DNA of 64,000 nucleotides, taken from the NCBI GenBank assembly GCA_947561715.1, contig OX387202.1:12103001-12167000 (forward strand). Direction: 5' to 3'. Origin of the DNA: Ascidia mentula (taxonomy: Eukaryota > Chordata > Ascidiacea > Phlebobranchia > Ascidiidae). The stretch's first letter is position 1. Each line of letters starts with the position of its first letter. This document shows, piece by piece, positions 21,701 through 36,604 of this stretch. The translations under genes were made by a program, and so were the position numbers. The notes beneath the pieces are model-generated. The model searched no databases, was not told the origin of the DNA, and worked only from the letters and a program-made list of their open reading frames with translations.

Positions 21701-24700
21701 CAAGATATTAGTGCAACTTTTGACTCTGAAACAAACCAATTTCTTCTGCAAATCATTCCTCACCTTTTGTTTCGTCACAGTGTTCGTATTATTCTCTGGA
21801 GATCGTCAGAAACGTCAGAAAAATACATACTTTTTATGCTAAACCATTAAAACCCATGTTGAATTTAAATTCCGATTTGTCACACTGATTTTAACTTCTA
21901 CACCACATTTTGCAAGGCTTCACAAGTTTGTTTTGAAAAGCAAACAAAAATTAAAACATGCCTCAAACACATCCACGGGCTTGGCCCGACATCCCGTTCG
22001 ATTATAAATTACATAAATCTTCATTTGCTTTATATGATTTTGTACTTAAGATTAGCTCCGATATTTCCTTTCAAAGCCGAAAACCAGTATTTAATCGGTT
22101 AAACGGTAAAATAACTATTTTAATCGTCTGACGTCATCCTACAGGAGAAAGAAATAAAGGTGAGAATGGATGAGCTGTACCAGGAGCTCAAGGAACAGGA
22201 AAACACAGCAATCACCACAGCAACCTCCATGGCTCAACTTAACTGGATAACAGAACAGGTTAGATAACAGGTTTTATGATTATAACTGTGGATAGAGATA
22301 GCGCAAAATCATATTTATTTATTGTTTAACTCTACCCCATTTCTAACTGTTGCAAACCGTTCTATTTTTTCGGAAATAAACTACTGTTTACTCAATTCAA
22401 GTTGGACGCTGGTGGTATATAATTACTAGGGATGCACCGAAAGTTCGGTTTGCCGAATTTATTCGGCCGAAACTAAGGTTTTCGCAATTATTCGGTTTCG
22501 GCCGAATATTTCTGCAAAATTCGGCCGAAACCGAAACTTTTTTACTGCATATAACGCTGATATGCAAAGTTTAGAAAAGGTTAAAATCATTGTTTAAACT
22601 GTACGAGTGTGTTCGTTTCATTTGTTTACTTTCACAGATATGACAAAAATCAACTTTAAGCAGTTGGTAGAGAAGACCATGTTATTCTTCAAGCGCCAAA
22701 AAAGGCTGTGTGATAGGATAAGATCTAATCCAGCACATGTTTTGTTTAAATTTATTGCGTTTAAAGAGATGGATACCAAAAATTAGTTTCGGTTTATTCG
22801 GCCGAATTAATTCGGCAACTTTTGCCGAATATTCGGTTTCGGCCGAATATAAAAAAAGCTGTTTCGGTGCATCACTAATAATTACTGTAGTGCTTTGTTC
22901 ATTTTTGCGGCATCTGCAACTAGTTTGACTTCTATAGTTTCTATTGCACTTGCGACAGACTGATTTTTTAAAAACAGCTTCAACAACACGAGCTTTCGCG
23001 AGCTATACACACTTCATGGGTGCGAAAATATAGCAGTCAAGAAACCAGAGGCTGGTGCGGCGTAATGCAGATTTGTTCAACCTTGTGTCTCATTTCAGCA
23101 AAACAAGTCAGAAGAGGATGAGAGGAAGCGTGTTCAGTGTGCACTGGATGAGGCGAGACGATCGTGGAAGGCAGAACACGATGAGTTGCTGAAAGAAGCA
23201 ATCGAAAATGCTGTGCGTGATATGCGGGAGGAGATAAACGTAAGACGCCATATTTTTAATTTGTGGATTCAAAAATATTCTACATGCTCTTGGTTTTCCG
23301 TTTCTCTGCGTGTCAATCTTGAGTAACATAAGCCTCGCTTTTTTAAATATAATCTGTTGAGGTTGTGTGCCTCCGCATAAGTGTATCTTGACAACAATAT
23401 ATCCAACCGGTGAGCTGTTGACCTGGCGACCTTGTGTGCCTAGGGTCACAAGTTCGAACCTCACCGGGAGCTTGACTTTTCATATCTCGCCCCTCCTTGT
23501 CAGAAATAAGGCTTTGTTCCAACTTGGCTGCGATGCCAGTGAACCTATTATCGGAAATATTAGGTTTTAATTTTCTCAATGTATGGTTTTGATTGCTCTG
23601 TAAAGGTATCGAAGCGGGATCACGAAGTGATATTAAAAGATGCCGTCGACAAAGCTGGGAGAGAATGGCGAAAGAAAAAGGAGGAAGATTTGAGGAAAAA
23701 GGAGTTCGAGATGGAAGAAGAATTAAGAAGGTGAGGATTGTTTTTTTGCCTGTGAACGTTCAGGTTGGTTGCACATTCTTATATCATTCCCATCGGAAAG
23801 TCGTTTACTTGCATTAATGTTATCAACATTAAAACACATACACATATACACAGAACCTTTATAGGGTTGTATATAAAAAAATTTAACCAATATCCATAAT
23901 ATAATGATTGCGCTTCAAAATATATTGCAGACATATACTTGAACCTTACAGGTGAAAATAGTGTGTACACCCTGTCTGCAGCACTCAATGAATATTACGG
24001 CTCTTTTTGCACGTACTTTCCTATGCCCGGCTTATAGTTGATTTAGTCACATGAGGACCCCATCTATGACCACAGGTGATTGCCAGATATAAATTCTCAT
24101 CGTGTTTCACGTTTTCAGGTTAGAGACGAGACATCAAACTGAGTTTGCGAACTTTACAGCTCAACACAAAATGTCATTGGAGAGATTCATGGAATCGGAA
24201 AGGAATAAGAACGGCCAACAACAAGTTAATGTGGTGGGTCGAATTCGTGACTTGAGATTATCAACATTATATTATTAGCTGAAGATTTAGTGCAGGAGTC
24301 GGCAACTCAAAGCCAAACTGTGCAACGTCTTAGCGAGCTAACAATTACGTTTCCTTCGCTGTTTATAATGTTGTTAAACCCGGTGAATTTGGAGCGGTTT
24401 ATTCCGATTATCTTAATATTATACTACATCACAACTTTTGAAAAAAGGATGTGACACGTGGCCGTAGGTTGCAGACCTGATTTCGTGTAAGTTTGGGATG
24501 AGGAGTCAATCCACAGACAAATGATAAAAAAATTGACTGACTGCATTTCGAACGTTTTTAGACGCACAAAGATTTCATGGACGATCTCAGACAGCAGTGG
24601 GGCGAAGAACGCGATCACATCATGCAAAATCATCGCGGGGAGATGGAAAGAGTCAAGAGTTTGTACGAAACCAGGTAACGCGGAAGAGTATTTTTCTCCA

Positions 24701-26517
24701 ATTCGTTGAGTTGTTTTTCTTGGTTGTAGCAATAAGAACGGAAAATAATATAAATTTGAATTTTCCACAAGTTTTAAAATTTTACAGCAACTAACACTAA
24801 AATAATAAAATATTTGATTCAAAGGTAAATTATAATTTTCTACACTAGTTCAAAGACTTTACAACAACTAACACAAATAAGTGTTTTGTTAAAATGTTGC
24901 AGGTGTCAGGACTACAAAGCCGAAATCCATCGCCTCTCGTCCGCCTATGACGTCATAATACAACAGGCGCCGCCTACCTCCGACCAAATCAAACTGGTTG
25001 AAAATAAACACAAGGCAGAGATGGAAAGGCTGAAAAGTCGGATGAGGGGTAAGTTGGTTTGCTACATTTTTAACCTGAACTCGTAAGCTTGAAATTCGTA
25101 TTGGAAAGAATTTGTCAAAGCATTGTAAATAGAATGGAACATGATTCCCAGAATCGATTAATCAAGTGGAAAAAAATTCCTTTTTTTGCTTAGCAAATTC
25201 GCGCTTGTTTTAAGGAATGCCGGAACGAGTAGATTCGAAACTTTTTATTTATAGACGAGTATCGTCGTTGGAAGAAAGAACGGGCGTTGCTCCAGAGCAA
25301 AATCAGCGAAACCTCGAAAACTTCTTCAAATGAAATGAAACCAGAAGATCTCAAACAACTTCGCGAAATTTATGTCAATACTCTGGGATGCATCAAAGGT
25401 AATTTAAAGCATTTTTTGACCATAAAGTCGAATTCCGCTGAGATCCACATATCTTATTGCTGCAATATTAGCTTTAAAACAGTTGGCAAAGGATCATCAG
25501 TTATCCTGCTTTTTTATCAAACATTTTGTTGCAATATGTTTCTTAACGATGCAGTAACTGTAACGCGCTACCATTTTTAGAAACACTATATTAACTGACT
25601 ATCTCAGAATTCTGAAAATAAACAGGCTGATTCAGCATAAAACGTGTAATTTTTTTATTTATTCAAGACATTACGGCAATAACTTGTCATGAACTGATCT
25701 CTGTATTTTCGGGAATATGAACCGGCCTTTTTGTTCCAAAAAATATAAAAATATTCCCATCTGTCAACCCGCTGTACGGCGTTATCTTTGCAGACGAGAT
25801 GTTGAGTTACGCGAGAAGCGGTCGCGCGCAAACTCTCACCGCCTTGAAACGGGAAAGCGAGAAGGAACGACGACGGATCTTCTCCAAATTGCGCCAGAAT
25901 CGCCATGAGAGTGACGTGTCAGTTTTGCCTTCTTTCCTTGTCGACCGCAAAACCAGTTCGTCGGAAAGGTAAGACTTGGTTGCACTTGATAAACTTATTG
26001 ATAACGAATCAGAGGGAACAGCTTAACAAGTTTAGCGTTTAATAAGAATATGTTTTTTGACATTTGAGATAAGATTTGTGTTTTGGTTTAATTCCATTGT
26101 TTTTGCTAACTCTGGCCATAAAAAATCCGTTTTAAGTCTTAATACGCCAAGGCGAAAATTCTTTTGAGCACTTTGCTATATTGTCACACAATGCGCATTT
26201 AGCAATGCTAAGGCCTTTTGTGAATGCTGTTTAGCGAGATGTTAAAAGGGGAATCGTACCTGCGCAGTTTATCGTAAAATCGCTGCAGAAAGCGAAACAT
26301 TTATGCACTATCGCAAATTACCTCTAGGCAATTTACCGAGTTTTATTTAGGAAATCGTGGGCTGTTTGGTTATTTTGGCGTTTTGACTATTAAAAAGGGA
26401 TTTCGTCTAATACTTTTGTCGGGATTTTAAAGGATTCCCGTCAAACTTCCCACCTCCGATCCTCCGCAACACACAAGAGGGCGCTCGAGAACCATCAAAA
26501 GTCGATTGAACACGTGA
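12711..26517 (+). CDS. CEP152: CEP152 / Asterless homologue (centriole duplication scaffold)
   Basis: CEP152 recruits the kinase PLK4 to the centriole wall to start duplication. I reconstruct 29 coding exons, all GT-AG, frame closed (1292 aa): 12711-12815, 13923-14040, 14178-14302, 14607-14729, 15341-15667, 15922-15997, 16187-16342, 16592-16731, 17120-17320, 17770-17901, 18049-18150, 18475-18630, 19192-19284, 19346-19435, 19836-20038, 20400-20528, 20702-20825, 21008-21133, 21287-21387, 21519-21612, 22145-22258, 23099-23239, 23606-23730, 24119-24233, 24562-24674, 24903-25048, 25255-25398, 25794-25968, 26433-26517. Vertebrate-like landmarks: LQELLSAELPDDLLEE near the N-terminus (PLK4-binding region), LDRARQQHEAVL, LEKTDTINRLSRNLEDAQ, and KQDAVDRCERACMQLHED across exons 15-16. 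The first 290 residues are polar; most of the rest is coiled coil. It is shorter than human CEP152, mainly at the C-terminus. The last exon is the least certain, and an upstream exon is possible. Confidence 0.93.
14088..14150 (+). mobile_element. hAT-like transposon end (relic)
   Basis: Within CEP152 intron 2. The segment ends GGTTAAGAACCACTG, the inverse of the CAGTGGTTCTTAACC-type terminus, preceded by GGGGTTAAGACCCC-like tracts as in the element at 525-762. No matching second end or duplication is visible, so it is a truncated relic. Confidence 0.45.
16087..16150 (+). repeat. SINE body fragment
   Basis: Contains GTGGCTGATCCAGC followed by GGCTGCAATGCC and an AAGCCCGTAAACCT end, matching the 3' body of the tRNA-derived repeats at 23400-23565 and 34345-34460. 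It lies in CEP152 intron 6, just before exon 7. Confidence 0.5.
16985..17060 (+). repeat. tRNA-derived SINE head fragment
   Basis: Contains GTTCGATCC at 17023-17031, a pol III B-box, in the context GGTCGTGAGTTCGATCCTTACC also seen in the other copies of this family. The body is truncated. It lies in CEP152 intron 8. Confidence 0.5.
22427..22877. mobile_element. hAT-like non-autonomous transposon with 8-bp TSD
   Basis: A 451-bp insertion in CEP152 intron 21. The ends are TAGGGATGCACCGAAAG and the inverse TAGTGATGCACCGAAAC, and inside both ends are repeated TTCGGCCGAA-type motifs. The direct repeat ATAATTAC flanks it exactly (22419-22426 and 22878-22885). Eight-base duplication and T/CAGGGATGCACCGA-type termini are typical of hAT elements. 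There is no transposase frame. Intact duplications suggest a fairly recent insertion. Confidence 0.85.
23400..23565 (+). repeat. tRNA-derived SINE copy
   Basis: In CEP152 intron 22. A tRNA-like head carries a B-box, GTTCGAACC, at 23452-23460 (context GGGTCACAAGTTCGAACCTC). It is followed by GGGAGCTTGACTTTTCA and a body ending AACTTGGCTGCGATGCC and GTGAACCTATTATCGG. The same order of blocks appears inverted at 34345-34460. Exact ends are uncertain. Confidence 0.6.
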
Positions 26518-27051
26518 CCTCAATACCATATATTTACATGATAAAGCGATTGACCATGACACATGTCCAATCATCGGTGAAGTTTTCACCAAAGAAGCAA
26601 CTTGCCTTTAATCGTGAATAGCTTCTTCCGAACTGCAAATCTCAATTTCTATTGCTATTCACATTTCAATCCATACTGTTACTGGTTGTTTTGAAAAGCC
26701 ATCTGTGTTTGACGTTAAAAAAACAATATCTGCATACGTTACAGTCCTACAGTTCTTTTTTTTAGTCATTATTGATTTTTTCGCTTGTTTCTGGTGAAAA
26801 ATCAAATTAATTTCATTTTTGAGTATTTTCGAACGTAACAACCCTTTATGCGTCACCATGTGACACCACAACCTGGATTCCATTCATCCGCTTCATTCTG
26901 TATTGCACAAATCGTAAAACACACACGCTGCTGTTGATAAGGGAACAATGCTGACATGGCATATAAAAAAGGCAACTTACATCACACGTAAAAACACCAT
27001 AAGCCTCTTAAAAGCGGCATTGAAACAGTGGAAAACACGATTTTTCTTCAA
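26518..27051. other. Gap between convergent genes
   Basis: CEP152 (plus) and the dioxygenase gene (minus) end toward each other here, so this should be shared 3' UTR sequence. No canonical AATAAA stands out on either strand, and no other gene is seen. Confidence 0.4.
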
Positions 27052-30000
27052 TCACAAGTGCATGCGTCTGTATTCAACCAAATGGTCGTAATTCCATTCA
27101 TCGTACCAACGACAACTTCCAGAGTCGTAGCGATCGCAAGCGACACGCGGTGTGAGTTCGTGCGACCTTTGCGGCAATTTTGGCGCGGGCGTCCGCAAAC
27201 CGAGCGACGGGAAATTCTCGTAGTAATACCTACGGAAAAAATGTTTTGGAATTAACGGCGGCCATGGGGCAGTTACAAATGTTTATCTTGAAGACCTAAA
27301 ACGATGCCCAATGATTGCATATACCTCCTTTTATCAACATTCAAATTTGTGTATTTATACCTTTTATCAAATCGTACGTGTGTTCTGATATGTATACGTT
27401 AGGGACTTTTCCGTTTTTTTCGCCTTACCATCGTTGGAGGATGTATTTTTTCCCTTGTATGACGCTCGCCGCCTGGTGGTGAGACGTGACGTCACAATTG
27501 CCTTTTCCGTCCATATTGTTCCATAACAATGCCTTTCCCTTCTTTGGCTTGATTTTTATGCCGAGCTCTGCAAATAAAATGTTGGTATTTTTGACTTGTT
27601 TTGGTGCGTGTTAGGACAATAGCACACGAGATAGATTTGAAAGAACAACCATTTTACATTCTACGTATATACTGGATCTCAAAACCAATTCAAATACCCG
27701 TGAATTCGGTTTCTCCCCCTTCTGTGACGTCATTGAGGTAGACAAGGATGGTTGCGTAACGATCTCTGGTGTCAGAATTACCGACCGTACAATCGGTGTG
27801 AAGCTTGTACCCAACATTTTGGGGATAAGACGTAACCTGTATTGCAATGCCAAATTTATCAATAAATATCTCTATACAAGACAAGGTTTAACGCAGCTAT
27901 GGATAGCATGGAAGCAATACAACCAGAAGTAGGAAGGTACCTGAAATTTTCCGCCGTTTCTTTGGTCGAGCCCAGTGTATTTCTCTACTTGCTCGGCGTA
28001 AACCTTCGAGAAGGGACTTTCCCCGGAATAAAATGACGTGCTCATGCTCCAGGGCAACTTGCCGTTCAACTTGGATGAGAGCGATTCGTTGAAGCACAAT
28101 GTCCCTGTAAATTAGGTCAGAAAAGATCTTCGTGTTTTGTTCAAACTTAGAAACATAATACTTTTTTAACTCTTGAAAGTACAGCAGAGTTGCATTTACC
28201 AGAATAGGAGCAATTACCACCCCTAAATGTTTCAATTTTGTCCTACGCTAATGCAATTTTATCCTAAATGCTTGCAGTCTGATTTAGGTATTTCATCAAC
28301 CAATACATTCAAGATTTTAAGTAAAATATTTTTTGTTTTTTATTTTTGTAACCTATGCTTTAGACACGTTTTTAGATAAATTAAATGCATTTTAAATTAT
28401 GCATGTCCCCTGATTATATCAAACAAAACATGGAAGTGCGGGCACCTGACTTAACCCCTGTGGCTTTGTCAGTGCCTATGCCATGTTTTGCCTGTCCATT
28501 GTTTACGTACAATGGAAGTTTAATATGCAAAAAAAACATGGTTTGATTATTCCACAAATAAATAAAACAGTAGTCTACCTTCTGTAAAATCTTTTGCAGA
28601 CACACGGCCAGCCCAGGGTATTTGAAAATTTTTGAGGTAGGCCTTCATTGTTTTTTCTTCACTAAAGCAAATGATTGGTTGATGTTCCGAATGTTGCTTC
28701 ACATGAGACATGTGAGCTTTTATGAGTCCGTCACATTCACGAATTGAAAGAAAGTCATCCATTGTGAAAACTCTGACAATAATAGAAAATATATTGTTGA
28801 TGGCACACAGGGTAGTTACAAGGTACCTTGAACAATATTATATATTTGCAACAGTTTTCTTCATGAAATCAACCATATTCCTGCGCTACTTGTTTTGATT
28901 GACACAGGTGGAAATTTTGTGTTGTGCTGTTTTATTTGTTAACAACTATTTTTGCACTAAGACGTTGTACCTTACATGGGAGTTGTTCTGTTTTTTCATG
29001 GATTTTATTTCCTTCCATTGCTTCGAGCTTGACATTGATTTTGGCTTTATCGAGTTCTGAATGTGTACCTTAAATCCTTGATCAATATTCTCTGTTTTAT
29101 CAGCATTCTCTGCAAAACACATAATAAAACAATTATATTTTCAATGCAAAACCAATTAAAAGTACAAACACAGTTTTGTACACAAAAAAATTCAATTTAC
29201 TTTGGTTAGTAGTGTTACTGGGTGCTTCTTTCCGTGGACTGGCTTCTGCATTTTTCTGGAAAACAAATTGGCAGCAATAACAAGATGGGTTCCACATGTC
29301 ATTACCAAAATGTCAAACATGAAATTTGGAATTAATTATATGTCAAATGCACCAATCAGCTGTTGCAATGCTAACGCAAGAAGCACATTTACTTTATTCT
29401 GCTTTGAATGACATCATAAAGCATGCGCTTTGCAATCACATATGGAATGACAAAAACTTTAAATAATTAGAGAAGTTTCAGTGCCTAATAACAATCCAAT
29501 CAGTTACCTCTGTATTTTTATTGATTTTCATATGGTAAATTTTCATACCTTTGAATCAATGGCTGCATTTGGTGTCTGCCTTCTTAGATTTTTCGGCAGT
29601 TCCACATGTTTAACATCTTGTGGGTAGGATTCAAGGATTTCACTTTCTATTTCTGGTGGCAACTAGAAAACAATTACGGATTAAATTTGCACGAAGATTT
29701 GTTCTAGCAAAACACAAATTACACAAATAAGACAGGGTAAATTATTGTCACGTCTGGCAGCATACGGCATGGCAGTAAATCTTCATGTCTGTAAGCATTC
29801 TTAATACAGGAAGTAAATGTCAATAAAGAGGATGTAGTAACCTCATTAGGAGTTGACACACCATGCCAATAGAGGAATCCTGCCCCGGCCAAGATGTATA
29901 TTATGACTGCAAGAAACAGTTTGTTCCTGATTTTGTTGTGTGTCTAAAAAAAACAAGTGGCATAATACAAAAATATTAATATATTTCCTTCTAAATATAG

Positions 30001-30270
30001 AATACTTTTGAAATCTAGCATATAACTGGTTTCACTATATGTAAACTTGTAAATAAAGGTGCAATTTTGACTGGAAGACATTATGATTGTATGACAGAAC
30101 ATGTTGGCATCTACATTTTATCATAAACTCACTGTTTCCTGCACCGCAAGTCCATGAAGTTTTTTCTGCTTTTGCTGTTTTTTTCTCGAAGTGCTTTGTG
30201 CCACCGATGCATCACTTTGCCCATTTGTCTTATGGGGGCTTGCATTCTTCCTTTTGGATAGTGAAGCCAT
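27052..30270 (-). CDS. Type II membrane prolyl 4-hydroxylase-like 2OG-Fe(II) dioxygenase
   Basis: 2-Oxoglutarate/Fe(II) oxygenase of the prolyl 4-hydroxylase fold, predicted to hydroxylate a protein substrate in the secretory pathway. Ten exons on the minus strand: 30133-30270, 29842-29943, 29549-29662, 29201-29255, 28971-29109, 28579-28772, 27941-28104, 27698-27836, 27429-27567, 27052-27229; frame closed (453 aa). A short basic cytosolic tail (RKKQQKQKK) precedes one membrane helix at about 55-72 (LFLAVIIYILAGAGFLYW) with no cleavage site, then a charged stalk. The catalytic domain has the HxD pair in YKLHTDC (His315, Asp317), VYLNDVTEGGETEF, GKALLWNN, distal His379 and the 2OG-binding Lys389 (VIQGKKYILQRW), so all key ligands are present. 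The family member is unclear: P4HTM shares the topology, but no EF-hand is visible here. Confidence 0.85.
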
Positions 30271-30594
30271 AGTTTTATTAAATTTACCTAGAAACTGTTT
30301 GGAACTGGAAATAGAAAATCATTGTTGATGGAAACTTATTGATGGCAGCAAATGCCACTGCTAAAAGACAAAAAGTAGACGGAGAAAAATAATTAATGAA
30401 ACACTAAATGTAGATACACTAAAATTGCAAATGATTTTGGTTTTTGAATGTGGAATTAACAAATGTAAAAAGAAATAACAAAACTGGAAACTTTCATACG
30501 ATTGTCATACTAGCAGTAAAGACACTCGGGCAATGCAAACTGTTATTTAAAACCCAGCAACTGACATCAACACTTAAATCCTGAAAACAGCATT
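30271..30594. other. Short gap
   Basis: A 324-base AT-rich gap between two minus-strand genes. It should include the 3' UTR of the orphan gene at 30595 and the promoter or 5' UTR of the dioxygenase. Nothing else is seen. Confidence 0.4.
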
Positions 30595-31278
30595 TCATAG
30601 TTCTGTAACATTGTTATGCTTTAAAATTACAAGACCTTTCTCAACGAGTTCTTGGTCCTGAATACTACTAGAGTTATCAGCCATTAGAGTTTCATTGCAT
30701 GTTAAATTGAGTGTGTCAGCACTTGGTGAAACGCTGTTTCCAGAAGGTTCTGTTTTTTCCTTGCAAGGACTTACAATGGGTCCATCAAGCTTGTAACAAA
30801 ATGAACAGGGGCCCCCAGTGGATTGACCCTGGCAATATGGCGATCGATACACGGTGTGATACCGAGGTTTTTCTGGAGGTGTTTCAAACACATCATATGA
30901 ATACCGTCTGTGTATGACATAAAACTTGGAACCGTCTTCAACCGTACTTAGTCCACAACACATGTTACTCAATGATCTCTCAGCAAAAGTGAGAATAGAT
31001 TTGATTTCGTTTTTAGTAAGTGACGGCATTCTTGTGTCAAGAAGCCAACCGGAAACGATTACTTTGTAATCAAGATTGGTTTTTACAATCACCTTGATGT
31101 CTGGATCCTCAAATTCTGTGCTATGTATTGCAAAACATATCCAATCCTCATATTTGTGCAAAACCCAACCCGAAGTATTGTGATATACTGAGAAGGCATC
31201 AATAACATCTTCAAGGTTAGTGTACATTCCTCGGCGATGTTTTGCAGTCTTTTTGACAGCAGTGTAACGACGCTTCAT
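30595..31278 (-). CDS. Hypothetical intronless protein (227 aa)
   Basis: Begins MKRRYTAVKKTAKHRR, a strongly basic start that could be a nuclear localisation signal. Residues 20-110 look like a globular alpha/beta domain (alternating hydrophobic pattern, SGWVLHKYEDWICFAIHS, KVIVSGWLLDTRMPS). A Cys pair in GPCSFCYKLDGP (about residues 159-166), with Cys108 and Cys109 and other cysteines nearby, could bind metal. The C-terminal 60 residues are polar and low-complexity. I do not recognise a family. The length without a stop in AT-rich DNA, the ATG start and the protein-like composition argue it is real. It lies head-to-tail with the dioxygenase gene downstream. Confidence 0.7.
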   Translation of the reverse strand: MKRRYTAVKKTAKHRRGMYTNLEDVIDAFSVYHNTSGWVLHKYEDWICFAIHSTEFEDPDIKVIVKTNLDYKVIVSGWLLDTRMPSLTKNEIKSILTFAERSLSNMCCGLSTVEDGSKFYVIHRRYSYDVFETPPEKPRYHTVYRSPYCQGQSTGGPCSFCYKLDGPIVSPCKEKTEPSGNSVSPSADTLNLTCNETLMADNSSSIQDQELVEKGLVILKHNNVTEL

Positions 31279-33269
31279 CGTTGTGGCTTTTCACAATGTT
31301 ACAGATATGTGTTTGCATACATATATCACCTAATGTTGCAACAATTACAAATCAAATGTTTACAAATCTGACAACAACATATAAAAATTAGGTTTTTAAA
31401 GTAAAAAAATTAAAAAGCTTCTATCCTTCGTAATCTGGTCCCACTGAATAAACCCTACTTCAAGTTGCTAACAACAAATAAGGCCCGCACCATTTTCAAT
31501 CAGCTCATTCCTTCATCCACTGCGTTCACGTGCCTTTTTCGACTCACACTAACCGTACAGGACTTACAGTTCTAGTTACTGTAGTTACTGCTGGTTGATT
31601 CCATATTTTGTACTAAACCTTAGCGCTTAAACAAAACTGACGCTCTCTAAAACTGAACTGACAAAATTCCAAACCAACCTGCAGCCACATTTTTTTCCTA
31701 ACACGACAATTGGAGGAAGGGAAACTCTTCCATCACGTCTCTTCGCCCGCACCAAATAAATTACTGCGGGGCACCCAGGAATTCCAGATTTGACACATGT
31801 CCCGAGCGATTTGACCAAAAGCTGGCAAAAACGAGTTTGTTTGATTTTTTTAGAGTAAAGTCAAAAAGAGTTGATGTTCTGATACACCCTAAAAGCGGTT
31901 ATAAGCAACGATCTCACCAGGTAAGGGTTCGCTTGCTATCCCCTATAGCAGGGCCAGGGGTTCCCACACTGGGGGTCCGTAAAGGTATTTTTAAAAAACA
32001 ACTAATTCGTTTACAGTGCGTAAGCAGCTTTCACTGCAGTAATTTATAACCTGAGTGGTTTCATAAGGTGTACAATACTCCAGGTTTAAATGGTTCCTGT
32101 ACTATTTCTGTATCTTACGATTTCAACGTAGTTCACAATTGTTTATTTTTCTACGCGTCTATGACGTAGGAATTCACACTTATTGTCGGTGACATACTCT
32201 AATAAGGTTAATGTCGTATTTGCTGTTTTGTGGAGTGAGTTACAGATGATTATGTGATAACACCAAACTAAATTGATTGTCGAGTCCAAACTATGCGTAG
32301 GTCTCGGACGGAAGAGTTTGTCTGGCACAATACAGCTCCGTAAATAATCATGATTCGTTACTGTTGATATTGTTTTGTAGTAATTTTCACTGATTACATG
32401 GAAAACATGATATGAAGTAAGATCAGGGGTCCGAGAAAAAACATGTTTATGAAATAGGGTCCGCAGCCAAAAAAGTCTACGAAACCCGTCGTTGTGTGCT
32501 GACTACCGAAACTTGAGGCACAGATTTTAACGACTGTACTTGAACACCCGAAACAGTCGCAAACGCATTGCAACAGAAAAGCTTTTATGATCAAAATACT
32601 GTGGGAATATGTATTTTAAAACCGTATCGGAAGAAAGAAACACATTACAGTCAAAAGGAGCGCTAAATACGTCACCCACAACACACGGGATAAAGACAAC
32701 AAAATACAACACTTTTCTAAACAACGACTTCTCGGGATATCAGCACTTTAGCTCAAATCATTATTGGCGATCAGGTAAAAATTGGATATTGGCTTTTTGC
32801 CTTGTGTGTTGCATTAATTGACTGCACCGCCCACAGTACACAAGTCAGTATATTCCTCTCAAATCTCCTTCCAGTGTGTATATCTTGCTCTTCAGGTTTT
32901 TCAACTCGTTTTGAATTACCCTTGAGCGCCCCGCTGTGGCGCGAACAGTTTGCAAAACTTCAACATCAGAAACTGTGCCACCTACAGTCACCTAAAATGA
33001 AAATTATTGAAAAAATTATACATTTGTGTGCTTGACTGCAAGTTAACTGTTTGAACGCGAGTTGCCTTTATTATCAACTTTTATAGCGCTGCACAGTGCA
33101 TGAAAGGTTATGAAAAACGCAAGTTTGCTGACCAACAGCTTGACTTGTTGCACCACAAAAAAAGGTTGTGATGTCATTTAAAACTTTTAATTTTACAAAA
33201 ATTAAGACAAATTTAAACTCGGTTTAATTATATGCTTAGAAGAAGCTTCATTAACTTCAAATTATAAAA
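31279..33269. other. Intergenic region with probable repeat fragments
   Basis: No gene is supported. A CAGGGGTTCCCACACTGG-type hAT-like terminus occurs near 31950-31968, with GGGGTCCG-type tracts near 31970 and 32425, suggesting a decayed element. The minus-strand frame 31627-31818 has an ATG and a possible donor (AG|GTTGGT), but no compatible downstream exon was found. Confidence 0.4.

Positions 33270-36604
<3,335 letters not shown>

Noticed and set aside
31627..31818. Minus-strand frame considered as an upstream exon of the orphan at 30595-31278
   Set aside because: The possible donor (AG|GTTGGT) leaves phase 2, while the acceptor before 31278 needs phase 1, so the frames do not join.
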